Source: Cruorifilaria tuberocauda
Taxonomy: Eukaryota > Nematoda > Chromadorea > Rhabditida > Onchocercidae
Direction: 5' to 3'
Length of the DNA: 64,000 nucleotides
Assembly (NCBI GenBank): GCA_013365365.1
Contig: JABVXU010000024.1
Location: 124,001-188,000 of the forward strand
Position numbers and translations under genes: made by a program. The notes below the pieces were generated by a model. The model did not search any database. It was given only the letters and a program-made list of their open reading frames with translations, and was not told the origin of the DNA. Below, piece after piece: positions 40,680 through 53,700 of this stretch. Each line of letters begins with the position of its first letter. The first letter of the stretch is position 1.

Positions 40680-43600
40680 ATGGCAAGACGATATTCGGTG
40701 TTTCTTGGGTCGTTTTTGTTTATCGTCCTATACAACGAATATTTGATATATTACATAACAATCTATATAACGTGTTCGTGGCCCACGCTGCCGTCACGTG
40801 GAAAGGAATGGAAGGAGGAGACAAGAGTAATGATGTTGACTGATATTCATCTACTTGGATCCAATCATGATTATTGGTTCGATAAGTTGAGATGGTTCTC
40901 TTTCCTCGCTTTTTTTTCTTTTTTTATTTTCTTCTACAAAGTAAGTATCCAAGAATGACTATTTAAGAACAAAGATAACTATATCACGTTTCGTTTTTAA
41001 CCAAAAATCATATGTTAAATATAATTTTACAAGCATGTTTACGTAACTGATGTGAATGTTAAAAGAAGAAAGCTGCACAGTGAACGAAGTTGAACTATGA
41101 CATGCATGTAAGTACGGGGAAGTTAACTGCACAAAAAGGCAAGAAGACTAAACTGAAAAAGTGTAAATGCCAAATTGACGAGGATTGAATGCAAAGAATT
41201 GAATGAAAAGAAATGTTGCGTCAAAAACGACAGATTGGTCAGATAAGTTAAAAGACAAATAGCGCAAATAGCGTAAATTGGTAATTCATAATTTTGAATT
41301 GTATGATGGGATTTGCGGAAGTATGACTGAAGGAATAAGTAGTAAGTTCAGTCATGTTCAATCTATTCAAATTTTAAGTAATCCTATGGTTCACATAATC
41401 GTTACTTCTGAGTTGCAATGGCAAATGTATTCTCATTCAGTTTCTGTCTTTGTTTGCATTTTAAAACTACAAAGACAACTAAGCACACAGCATGGAATTT
41501 TTACATTTCAGGGAGTGGCAGATGTATCGATCGTTTCAATCAGCCGTATCACTGACCCGTCCACATGCTGTCTTCTTTTTAGATTTGTTTAAATATTTAT
41601 TCAAATCCTATTTATATACACATATGAAATGCATACTACATATTGTATATTGAAAATTTTCACTTTGACTGAAAAGAAACATCAGTAACCCAATTTTTCC
41701 AGTTTGGAACCCATTTTCGGTTGTGAACTCCTAAAATTACGGTGAGGAAAAGACAGTGTTGAGTGCAAACAATTTATCGATAAATTTATCTTTTGCACTC
41801 AAATTTCTTTTTAAGACATTGGTAGGTTTATTTCGTTATCATTTTTCAATAAAAAAGGAATTTTAAAAATGTAGGAGAAGACAGCAATATTTTAAGATGA
41901 GCTGGAAATTTCCTGCATGAATTTCAGGTGATTTGTTTGACGGTGGTACTATAAGTAGTGAACAGGATCTTTTAAACTGTGGAAATCGTTTCAATGAACT
42001 CTTTTATGTACCCAGAAATGTCCAAAGGCATTGTATTACGGGCAATCATGACATTATATTCCGTAATAAGTAAGGATAATATACGTTGTGCTAGTTTAGT
42101 TTCGAATATACTGTAGTCTGTTTTCATAAATATTTTTAAACTAATGTTTGATTAACATCAACGAACTTCTCTTATTAATTACACATATTTTAAATTAGTC
42201 TAACTTGAAATTTTTAATTTGCGCATTTAGTTCGCATCAAATTTTCCTGAATTGCAAGGAAAGCTAGAAAACAATAAAAGCCAAAATGAGCTAGAGAAAC
42301 CATGCTTCATTACTTTAGTATTTTGTTGATGATAATGAAATTACCATAACATTGCGAAATGAATTATTTCTCCGTTATCCGTTTTGCATTAATACTTAGT
42401 TTCGAGAACATCAGTTTTTGGAATTTTAATTTTTGAGATTTCAAAATCAAAAGTTTCATTCGATTAGGATCAGTCCAGTACGACTACGGTTTTTTTCGCA
42501 ACATTTTTCACGCTCATTTGCTGATCATATCGTGATTGGTGGGAACCATTTTGTCCTGTTAAATTCCATGACTATTGATTGTGGTGATTGTTCACTTCGC
42601 AATATTACCGAGAATCAAATTGAGGAATTGAGCGAAATATTTAGTTGTACTGCAAATCTAACAGAGTCCTGCAACATACATTCAAAACCCATCTTACTGC
42701 TTCATGTCCCACTGCACAGGTAAATTTTACAAGATTCTAATTCAAATTCTAAATCAATTCAGTATTGATTGACTTTCACTGGTTTCGAATTTTTCCTTTA
42801 TATCTTTCTCATCGGCATATAACACGCATACCGTCTTAGTTCTGTCCTGTGACTTTTTGGTTCTTTTCGACGTTTTTGGATTACTGAATTAAAAATTGGT
42901 AATATCTTCTCCTGAGAAACTTTTCACATAACATCTAAATAATTTGAGTGATTTCTTATAATTTTTGAGTGTCAGGGAAAGTGATGCACATTGTGCAGAT
43001 GACGATGATGCAGCTCCAGAACCTGGAAAGTCGGAACTGTTTCGTGTCGGATTCCACTGCCTTTCCAATGTTTCTTCTCATTACATTCTGGAAAAGCTGA
43101 AACCCCGTGCTGTTTTTGATGGTCATGTTCATTACAGTTGTCGAACTTGGTAGGTTTTGTTTACAAAATTTGGCCTCAGTCAAATGCTCACTTGAATTAT
43201 TATCTTTGTATAGACAATTACATATGAAACTGCTTTAAAGATATGTATTGATCTTGCTAGATGTGCACGATTGGTAAACAAATTCCTTGGGTTTTCCGGT
43301 GTTTCGAATGGTGGTATGTGTCAGAAAAACCGAAATAACGTAATAGAAAATGTTGATCTCATAATGACATTGTACGATAAAAGTATATGTCTAGATATAT
43401 TTAGTAAAGCCAGGATCTCTTTGTTTCATTATACTGTTTCCATCGATTCTGGTATCTTATGAATTTTAATCCTAGGGTACCATCCACCTCGGATCATATG
43501 TAATGGCTTAATACTCAGTAAAAGGAGCTTTCTCCCCTTCTATCTTCATTCTACTTTCCGTTTTGAGCATGCTATATCTGTTAGGATTACAAGATTCTAT

Positions 43601-44101
43601 TCGATTTGTGCGAGCGACAAACTCAATCTTCAGTTTCACTCTCAATCAGACTCTCATCAAATTCTCAGGAAATTTTTGTCTGTCAATCAAAACCCAACTC
43701 CAGCACGAGGATTTCTGAAGAGAAATATTGTTTTCCATTACAAGCTTTCTTGTGTTCACATATTAACTCATATCTTCAGAAACAACGCTTCCTGAGATAC
43801 CTCTAAGATTAGTGTATGTTTCAGGTGGCCATCACCGTATAATGCATATGAATGGACGTTATCATCATTTTCATGGAGGAATATTCCACAACCTGCATTT
43901 CTTCTTGTCACTATAATCCCAGATGATATCCAGGTCAACAAATGTTTGCTGCCAAATGAAAGGACAATTATAGGTAGCTATGTTATCATTGCTCTGGGCC
44001 CGTTATTTTTCTTGTTCTACCGTTTAGCTTCCTCTATTTTATGGCGCTACAAATCATATTCATATCAAATCCTAAAATTAAGTAGTCATTCGCGTTCTTA
44101 A
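40680..44101 (+). CDS. MPPE1: Metallophosphoesterase MPPE1/PGAP5 (GPI-anchor remodelling)
   Basis: In animals this ER/Golgi enzyme removes the ethanolamine-phosphate side chain on the second mannose of GPI anchors, needed for efficient ER exit of GPI proteins. Exons: 40680-40894, 41512-41582, 41928-42069, 42468-42719, 42976-43149, 43825-44101; 376 residues (human 396). An N-terminal helix (SVFLGSFLFIVLYNEYLIYY) precedes the calcineurin-like domain with its metal motifs in order: MLTDIHLLG (Asp55, His57), GDLFD (Asp97, Asp100), GNHD (134-137), LLLHVPLHR, and FDGHVHYS (GHxH type). A C-terminal helix (SYVIIALGPLFFLFYRLASS) follows SFSWRN, giving the expected two-helix topology. The final exon was read through the GTAGCT at 43975 because the frame continues into the helix. 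The donor after exon 2 is not GT: TTAG is followed by ATTTGT. Confidence 0.93.
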
Positions 44102-46940
44102 ATTTCCTTCTGTTCCTGCGGAATTCGAAATTTAAAGATTTTTCAGTGACCATTTCGTTTCTTTTGATGTACTTCACTGATATGACTAATAATTTATACT
44201 TTGTGCTTGGCGAGAATTAAAGAGACTGTTCCTTGATATCAGAATGGGAATTTAGTTTCAATGCATATGTTTCAAGCTATTTTTATTTTTGACTGCCTCT
44301 ATGTAATTTAAAAAGTGCTTGTTATAGTGTGTATATTTTGTTATTAGTGCTCTCACTTACAACTGACAAGCTCTGTAGATAAAATTTGCAATACTGTGCA
44401 GATAACAGTGTTTCAAACTTGCAGAATACTGTTTTCCCTTCAAGAACATTCGATTTTTTTGCGCACATTGTTGATGTTTCTTTGATTATACTTATTATAT
44501 ATTAGGCACGCAATCATTGACATTCACCATTTCGTAAAGTTTCTGATCATGTGAAAATTTCCAGCTAATACCAAAATACCAGAACTCCATGGTGTGAACG
44601 AAAGTGATTTTTTGCTTTCGGTAATCAAAAATTGTTTGAATTTTAATTCTGTAAAATATAATACAAACATTCCGTTACAATTGTCAATCGATAATGATAA
44701 ACTTATCATATAGGTTAAATAGAAACGCGGCAAAAATATGGGATTTGATTTCCTGATATTATAGAGAAAATGAATAAAATAATTATGTTAACTTACGGTC
44801 TTTCGTTTTCTCATCTAAGAATTGACAATTAATTGCGATTTGTTAGCTAATGCAATTATTATATTTCACAAGTAAAGCTGACTTAGAAGTATGTTAGATT
44901 ACTTTTTGCTTCACGGATTTATATAATTACAGAAAGATATTGAATCCGAAAGATCATTTATATGCATTCTATAACTTCATAAAATATTGAAAGGCGTTCT
45001 CAGTTAATTAAAAAAAATGCTTACTATTCGACTTCCTTCTGCTTTTTCTCCTTAGTTATTTTACGGCCAAACTGATGGAGGCATTAAAACTTCTTTTCGA
45101 ATTGTGCTTAATTTAAATTTTAATTTTTCAAATTATATGCTCTTCTAAACATTAAATTGCACGTTCTCCTTTCTTTTCAATCAAATATAAAATGAAAATG
45201 TAACGACAAAATAAAATAAATCTGGAAAAGTATAACATCAGAAGTAATTTGGATGATTAAAGAAAATAAAAAACTGAAAAAGAGAAAGAGGACGGAAACT
45301 GAAAACTGTACAAAGAAAAATTGGGGAGGAGGGGGAAAAAGTAAACTTTCGAATAGAAAAATCATTAAATAGCCTAAAAATTGCTACATTACTAAAATAT
45401 TGGGAAAAGTTATTACTTGAACTTTGAAAATTCAGTTAGAATCGCAATTCCAAGGCATGGCAGAAGTCGCAGCATTTATCAGTATATCAGTGCATCACAC
45501 AATCATATTATTTTTAAACTTATTCCAAAAAATCAAGTACAAAAATATAGTGCTATTTCAGAATTATTCGCTACTCGTTTCCACAGTAATTATAGCTAAT
45601 AACATAATCCTACCTTTTTACCATGAATATCCTTTCGATTTATTAATTATGAACAGATAGTTTTTTTTCAATCAAATTATTCCAACGCACGACAAAACCG
45701 ACAATTCCAAGAAACGGACACGCTTCACTTCTCCAGCGGTATTGTAGCTACGTGATTTCATACGTAATGCCAATTATGCGTTGTTGCGACACATACCGAA
45801 CATCAAGCAATTTCAGTATTCTTTAGTTTTCTCGAGGAAAACATCATATCTCAATCAGTCAAATATAATCTTGAAATTGCAATACTACATTTTAATCCTG
45901 ATTTAAAATAGTTGTTACCTTCTAACTAATCTGTCAATTTTTAGGAATATTTTTCTAATTAAATTGTCAGTTTAGAGAAATGAACTCACCTATCTTTTAA
46001 ACTAACTTGGCTTAACTTAACCACTTACTCCACAAGATTTACTTCACAAATTATGCTACTCTCGATTGAACAAACTGTGCGAGAAGCAATACCTTCCAAA
46101 ACGAATACTCTACTTTTGCGTATATAGACCTTTCTTTGTTTAATTACATTCAATTAAGCTGTTTCAAATTAAAGCGCTATTAATAATTTCATAATTTTTC
46201 AACACCTTGACCAGAATCCATTTTTTCAAATAAAGTCGAACCGAAATATGAAACAAAGAGCTATATTATAACGATTCTCTCAGAACACTTATGTTACTTT
46301 AGCAAAGTTATTATCTTTTTAGACGAAATCCGAATTTGTTATAATTACCATGCCTCTAATGTTGTGAAATTTTTGATACCCAAGAAGTTGCTTAAACGAA
46401 TATGACGCAGTAATATGGTTAGAGCAATCATGCAAAAAAGTATAAACGATTTCTACCATATTCATGTGAAATTAAAAATCAGCTTGTTTTCAAATAAAAT
46501 TGTTTTCAGACGAAAAAAACTAAAACTTATGATGTCATCTTGTCAACTATTGTTTACCTTTCAGGTTGCCTTTACAGGCAGATGTTCTACTCAACTGATT
46601 GATGATAAGTTTTTCAGCCTTTAATTTCATCTTTTTTAAATAATTTTATTACCCGTTATCAATTTTTCAACGTGAAAAACTACTGCACTTCCATTTTGTC
46701 AGTTATGTAATACTGTGTAAGTGATTAAAGTACAGTTCACACTCCGCTCTTATCACAATCATTTAAAAGTGTAAAGGAACACATCACTTGGAATGAAATC
46801 CTGTGAAAGTGTGTTGATTCAGCAGATTTACCGGTTCGTCATCCAAATCTCTCGATAGTAGCTTTTTTCATTTACGAATACAAGTTGTTAGCATTCCGAT
46901 AAAAAATCATCGACTTCGATTTTCCTCTGATCTTTGACTG
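44102..46940. other. Intergenic region
   Basis: No supported gene. Two overlapping plus-strand frames at 45417-45660 and the minus-strand frames at 44524-44733 and 45177-45365 lack splice context. The right end presumably holds the promoter of the small secreted protein gene. Confidence 0.5.
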
Positions 46941-46949
46941 GTCTAATAA

Positions 46950-46960
46950 CTTACTTTTAG
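46950..46960 (+). promoter_or_regulatory. Probable trans-splice acceptor of the small secreted protein gene
   Basis: CTTACTTTTAG ends 18 bases before the ATG at 46979, with no upstream exon visible. Confidence 0.5.
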
Positions 46961-46978
46961 AAACAACTTACTTCAACA

Positions 46979-47612
46979 ATGCGTTCCTCCTTTATTGTCA
47001 TTTTGGCTTGCATCGCCCTCGTCTTCGGAGAAGACACTGACGTACAATACGATACTTACTCGGACGAAGTGGATATAACCTCACGACCCGTTATTAAAAC
47101 AGAAACCACAACCAAGGAAAGCGAGGGGAGCGGTGAGAAGTTTTTATATATACAGTATGAAAACAATTTACAGTAAGATTGATAACAAAATGGAGCATAA
47201 TGATATATTTCTTTTAAAATAGAAGATTTACCTTACCAATACTTCTTTATTTATTTAATTCATTCATTTTTAACGACACTCTATACTGAATTATGAGACT
47301 GAAATTACGATTTGCTGCAATTAAAGGTACCACTGATTAGCAGTTGACGAAGATGAATGAATGAATGAATTAATTAAATTAAGTAATGGGAAAATACTTT
47401 GAATTATTTATTCAAAACAGTTGCAAAGCCTTACAAGAGCATCCGTACTGTTCAAATAATACAATGCCAATGCCATCACGGTATTCTGACTCTATTATGA
47501 TCATCGAACAGATCAATATCAGAAGTTCTAATATAATTCGATGAATGGTTCAGACTGCCATGACTTCCAAGATCCCAGCGAATGTCAAGCACTAAAGGAA
47601 AGTAATGGATGA
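46979..47612 (+). CDS. Small secreted acidic protein, possibly ShK-like
   Basis: Exon 1 (46979-47132) encodes a clear signal peptide (MRSSFIVILACIALVFG) followed by an acidic, Thr/Ser-rich stretch (EDTDVQYDTYSDEVDI) and ends in phase 1 at a GTGAGA donor. The best partner exon begins at 47554 after GGTTCAG and completes an Asp codon, giving DCHDFQDPSECQALKE, which has the spacing of the first two cysteines of a ShK domain. Reading on reaches TGA at 47610-47612, for about 70 residues. A GTAATG donor at 47602 suggests the domain continues into an exon I could not find, so the 3' end is uncertain. Secreted with an extracellular role; function not known. Confidence 0.5.
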
Positions 47613-49901
47613 TGATGAACGTGTAATCGCGTGGCTGAAAACAGCGGTCGTTGTGATGCTTTCAGTAAATGATAGGAAGCTAATTTCTTGGCTTTCTTCA
47701 AACAGTGTTTGTTCATTTTAATGCTTCTTTCCTTTTGCGTGCACGGCATAAAACTCCGAAATGTTGAACAAATTGAGTTTCACACAACAGCGGCTTACGT
47801 ATTGTTACTACATTTCATTCTTTACCTGAAATATTTTCAGCTTTCAGTTATCGATCTTCTTATCACTTCTCATTAAAATTAAATCATAAAATTATCTTCG
47901 CTTAAATTAGAATATCCGCAAATAGAATCGAGAATTCTAAAATCCTGACTGTGTGCGCCACATATCTCTTGCATTGACCTTATTGATAATACCTTATGAG
48001 AATAAAATCAATCGTAAATTTTCCAAGCCTCGTCAAACTGACTGATACGTAACAATAACGCAGTTGCTACTACAATATCATTACATATCCGCCAAATTCT
48101 CTTATTAATGTGGTTCCATATGGTATTTGATTGACATATTTAAAAACATGATAAGATTAATTTTAATGAATTGAATCCGATAACAGTTCTCTGTCGAGCT
48201 ACGTGACAATCAACGTTGTTGCGCAACATTTTACGCTCCCACGCAGCTGCGACAACTACCTTGCGTCCTTTCCTTCCATGTGCTTCGTACTTTTCTTACA
48301 GTAACTAATCTTCTTACTCTGAAATCTCTTCTATTCTACCCGAATTCTACGTACACTGAAAATAGTACGGTGTTGTTAGGTGACTGAAGACGTGACTAAT
48401 TGTGAAATCATTTGCCCTTCTTATCCTTTGTTATCTCTGAATGATTCATTCAAATTATTGGACTGATTCCACGTGAAGTTGGCTGGATTTGTTTTGGTTC
48501 ACTTGATTAATAATATCAAAGTTATTTCCAATCGTTTCGTAAAATCAAAATCTTTAGAATTAATGGATATCGACTTTTTAAAAAAAAATAAAATAGGGAT
48601 GTTTTTAAGAGCTAGGTTCTGTAACAATATTTTCAATTTTTCATCTAATTAGTTTATAAATTTTGGTAGTAAAATTATTTTAGTTTCAAAATTTTACCAC
48701 TTCTTACGCGAATTACACTGCTGACGCGGATTGACACGAATGCCGCTGATACGAAACAAGAATTAACGTGACGTGTAAAACATCACAGTCACAATTGGAC
48801 GAAGATGTCGAGGTTAACGCTGAAGTTGCAAAAAAAGAAACATATTTTGATATCGATATTAATTGTTGTTGGAAATAATGCCAGCGTGAAAGAAAACAAG
48901 TGATGTCCATTCTTTCTCTAAAATCGGTCGGTGAAAAATCATTTTACTTTTTGATGCTTGTCAACGTTGATATTTTTTGATTCAATAAAAGATTATCGAC
49001 GGTGCAAAATACCCTAATACTAATTTCCCAATTTCCATGCAAAGCTGATTTATATAAGCACAAACTTTCATAATAACTCATCCGAAATATTTTGTTTTAC
49101 ATTAGTAAATCTCTTAATTTTTGTGTTACTTTTTTATAAATTTTTGTTTACTCAGTGAGAAAGAACAAAAACTTTCTAATTCTTTCTCAATTTTCTAATT
49201 CTTTACAGAAATGGTATTTGATTTTTCCTTGTGAAATGTCACTTTTTTTCATCAGAATTCATACTTATGCTCCTGCATAAATTACTTCTTCCAAATTCAT
49301 TTCTATAAATTCTGTTAGTTCTATAACTTTGATTGGGCATGGAAGTTAAAACAAAAAGGAATTGCAAAATTTATTCCGAATACTTTGCCGAAGCACAAAA
49401 AAGGATGATTACTATTTCAAAAATTGCATTAATAATTTAAATTACCTTTAATATCACCATCGTAATTATGTGAAGTATCTGTGAACTAGGTCTAATATGC
49501 TAACAAAATGAAATAAAAAATATAATGGTAAAAACGATGCAAAGAAAACGTTCAATTCATTCCGCTCCAAAAGATCGATGCGAAACTTTGCCATATGCCG
49601 TGGGTACATTAATTATTGTATATTTATCTTTAATATGTGACACAGAAAAGGAATGAATTTATTGAGACATCCTCAGTGAGCATGTTATACTAGCATGAAT
49701 TTTGTAGGATCTCACTACTGGAACTTTCGATGAAATCAGAAGTATGAAGTCTTCGAGATCGAATGGAATAATCATCAATTTCAGCAGGAAATCAAGTAAA
49801 AATTAGTAGCGATGACGTAGATACACAAGATGCTGAAAATAGAAGATAGTCCAAATTATTGATAATTTATAATGCCATTTGCGAGATAATTTCTAAGTAT
49901 A
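47613..49901. other. Unresolved stretch with scattered coding-like segments
   Basis: Three pieces look more coding than their surroundings. One is 47605-47740 (+), starting MDDDERVIAWLKTAVVVML. The second, about 48783-48867 (+), reads QLDEDVEVNAEVAKKETYF. The third is 49708-49806 (+), which follows a TTTTGTAG acceptor, reads DLTTGTFDEIRSMKSSRSNG and ends at TAG. I could not link them into one gene. They may be exons of a fast-evolving gene, 3' exons of the secreted protein gene, or chance. Confidence 0.25.
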
Positions 49902-50246
49902 ATGCCATTTGCGCTGTTGTTTAATCGAATATTCTTGGAGATGAGAAGAATCCGAATGCGAACGCGTCTTCGCTTATGTCAGTCAACCATGGAGTATTCG
50001 GAACGAATACTGATGAATTCGGCAGTTACTGACGAAGAAAGATCAGAACACGAGATAAGTGGTAGGCAGATGTTTGAGGAAGATAGAAGCATCAAAAAAA
50101 CCCGTGTACAGTGCGCCACTTGTGACCATTCCTCCCCGTGCTTTTCCTACGCACGCCAAGTGAAAATTTTCAAACCACTGCGGCAAATTTGTCTAAAAAA
50201 TTCAATGCAATTGAATATCTCGTCGTCGATGAAATGGTTGCAGTAG
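49902..50246 (+). other. 114-codon open frame, uncertain gene
   Basis: The frame begins with an ATG and holds an acidic/basic stretch (VTDEERSEHEISGRQMFEED) then a Cys-bearing part (RVQCATCDHSSPCFSYAR). Its middle is richer in G/C than the flanks. It resembles no family I know and does not join MED23, whose own start has a separate acceptor at 50707. It may be a short gene or an exon of one. Confidence 0.3.
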
Positions 50247-50693
50247 TTATAAATATAGTACGAACATATCATGTTTAATAATAGGAAGGAGAGTAATAAT
50301 AGTATTTCACGTCCCGAATAATAAACTTATGCGTCAGATGTATCGGTTGGATGAGTCCCAGTGAAAGGAGTAATATTTATCAACCAATTTTATCACTTGC
50401 CAAAACATCTGGTGATACGGATTTATCAGTTTCAGTATGTCCTTCGACGCAAATCAGTCGTTTTGGGACATTTAACATTTGAACTGTCGTAATCAGGTAG
50501 GATACTTACTAGGTAGGATACTGATGTTGAAGTGGGTGGAAGAAAGAGGAAGGAATCACTTTTGAAAAATTGTAACTCTCCACTATACACGTAACAACAT
50601 CAGTACGTCGAATCGGATATGACCTCTCATTAATCATTTGATTTCAGGTTTTGGTCGATTTGGATCGATGATTTGCCAGAACTGCTAACAAAC

Positions 50694-50707
50694 TAACCTC
50701 AATTCAG
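50694..50707 (+). promoter_or_regulatory. Probable trans-splice acceptor of MED23
   Basis: TAACCTCAATTCAG ends 12 bases before the MED23 ATG at 50720. No convincing upstream coding exon joins it, so spliced-leader addition is likely. Confidence 0.5.
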
Positions 50708-50719
50708 TATAACATCAAT

Positions 50720-53700
50720 ATGGGTATTAGCACGGAAACAGCAACTGCATCGTCTACTTCGCTCACAGCAGTAGTCGGTAATGATGCGGAAAAATTACAG
50801 TGGATAGTGTTAAACCAAGTGGTATATGCTTCGATCTATTTCTGTACTTGAATCACTCTTATTGATATTATATCAGTAGTAGTGATGAGCCAATCATCGT
50901 TTTATTTTTGTAAATATAAGTAACGTTGTGTCAATCAAATACAGGAAGGTGTACAAATGCGTGAAATGTTTTGGGATTTAAGTAAAGATGTTGATGTGGA
51001 TATGCTGGCATGCAGTGAAGCTGTCAAACTGTTGCGCACAATGACTGAGGTATAGATTTGATTCGTACATCTTCCAAATCTTTTGAAATAATTGATCATG
51101 TTTCACGAGATTTTGTAGATAATGCGGAATAATAAATGAGTTGCAGGAAGAGAAAACACAATGTTGCAAAGCATCTCTTTCTCTACTTTCAAACAAAGAT
51201 GATCCTCGATACATTCATTGTGAAAGAGTTTTATCTTCTATATTTATGACCGCTTGCAATGAAGGCGTCCTTTCTCTTTCGTTAGTCATATTAAAATTCT
51301 TTAAATGCTGTTATAAACTCTCATTTAGTTTGCACGGCTTCTATTTATTTGTCTTTGTATCACTTCTGAATTTTAATAGATGAATAAAACTCATTCCTTT
51401 CATTTAGTTATATTTTAAATAAAACATTTTTAAATCAGTATAAGTATAGAAAAATAGACTACTTTAATGAAATAAGTCACATTCACTGTTGTTTTCGTTT
51501 ACTAATATATTTTCATCTTAGCATCTTTCCAGTGATTGCTGTGAACTTCTCATTCTTTGTACCAATTTTACTCTTACGACGCCAATGGATTCACGAAAGT
51601 TTGAATATATGCAAAAAAATTTACATCTAATCGATTACAAAGGACTTCGGAACATTTTGAAACTACTTGTGGTTGAACGTATGCAGGAAGTACCCCCGAC
51701 AATCACACATCATCATCGCCATATGCTTTTGCCTATAGAAAATGTTCAATTTTCTTCATATTTTCTTTTAAATGTTTTTCATAACTCAAATAATTCAATA
51801 TTATTTATTCACAGACATAATAAGTTGTTCTGATTAAGTATATTTTTTAGATGTTATTAACGCTAATCGATCGGCAGCTAAACCTTCTTCCATGCATTTT
51901 CACAATTACTGAGCTTCATCGTGTTTCCAGTAATTCACGTGCCTTTCTTTTACCAGTTCGTTAATTTTTATATCAGTCACTGCTAAGTTTTCAATCTTAC
52001 ATGAAAGAGGACGACAGTATAAAAGTGATTCTAAAAGAATACAGTGCTAAAATTTTATGAATAGCCTTTATTAAAAGTCTTATTTTTTTGTAGAGAGTAG
52101 CGAAAAAATTCAACGATATGTTTATTTCTTTTCGGCCGCTTACCGAAATGGTAACAATAATAGGTCGGTCATGGCTTTATCCTGTAGCTGCTCATATTTC
52201 TTTCCCAGTGAGTACGCCATCTTGGAAACTTGAAGTCACTACTACTCGACTACATCAACGAGCTCATCTTCCATATAAATCTGAGCTTTTCGCTCCACAG
52301 TCTTTTTTACTTTATACACTTCTTCGACAACCTCGCGGAAAAGATACAATTTCTGTAAGTCAGCAGTTTTATCCAACTTTGAAATTAGAATCCAAAGGAA
52401 TTCAAGTACAAACTTGAAAAGTTTAGGATATTTAGAATATTCAATAATTAGTGGTGAAAGCAATTAATAATTGACAGGCATCAAAAGATCTACAAAAAAT
52501 CTTTCCTAGATTAGGTCGTATATATTTGCAGTATGTGATGCGACAAAATACGAACTTGACACCACAGCGATTGCAATGTGATGAGTTGCTGCACATGATT
52601 ATTCTGGAAGCTATGAGCGAAATGGAAAAGACAGATATTCGCCTTGATGATCCTTCAAATCAGTATCAGTGGATGAACATTACACAAGCAGTTACATTCT
52701 CATTACTCCATGGAAATGCCTCTTTTTCTCGCCTCCTCAAAATACTATACGAATCAGTAAGGATAGAATTTATATCCGAAAATGTAAAATATTTCAGATT
52801 TGCGATGTGCTTTAAATTCTTTCATGTCCGTCAGCATTCTTGGTTTCGTTTTATTTAATGTCTCAGTACTTCATGAGCCAAGTTTTAACATATTGCAACT
52901 ACCAAAAAATGTATTTATTTCATTTCCAATGAATAAATTATAGCTTTCTGAAACAGCATATCGAAAAGGAAGAGATGAATTAATGTGGGTTATTTTGCAA
53001 TACGTTGCAGTTTATATCGACAGAGTATCAAATGAGGAAATGGTTCGAGTTGCCGAAATTTATAATTTACTCTACAGGCTTGTTGCATTAAATTTCAACT
53101 AATTTATTTTAAGCAAAAGATTTTATTTAGATGAAATTTCCATGTATTTGTTAGTTGATATAAGCACTCCGTTATGAAAGTTGTATGTGTATAATCCTAT
53201 TTAATTTTATTTATGCAGTGATGAGCAAACATGGTCTGGTGCAGACACAGATCCGCTGTTGTTTGTTCGATTTCTGGTTCCAGCTGCCATCTGGATACAT
53301 TTTTATAAAAAACTAGGCGGCTCTCATACGGAAGTGCTTCCTAAACCCTCCGAATCGCTATGGCGACAAATACAGTTTCTACAGGAAAGGACAGCAGATT
53401 CAGATCCCAATATCCAGAATGTCGCCGATCATAATGCTGTCCTGGCTGCTGTTGCCAATGCTTGTGAGGATGAAATCATTTCACATTATAGCAATTATTA
53501 AAGCAGTTATTGGTTTCTGCACTTTTTATTATTATCAATTGTTTTAGTAAACATCTTTTGTTAAACTTTATAAAGAACCATGTTGGCACGATTATCACAG
53601 ATTTTGTTTGTTTGTTAACTTCATTAGCAAAATGCTCGGTTGTTGAAGATGAATTTTGTGTATTCACAAAAAAGGTATATCAAATTATATGAAGCATTAT

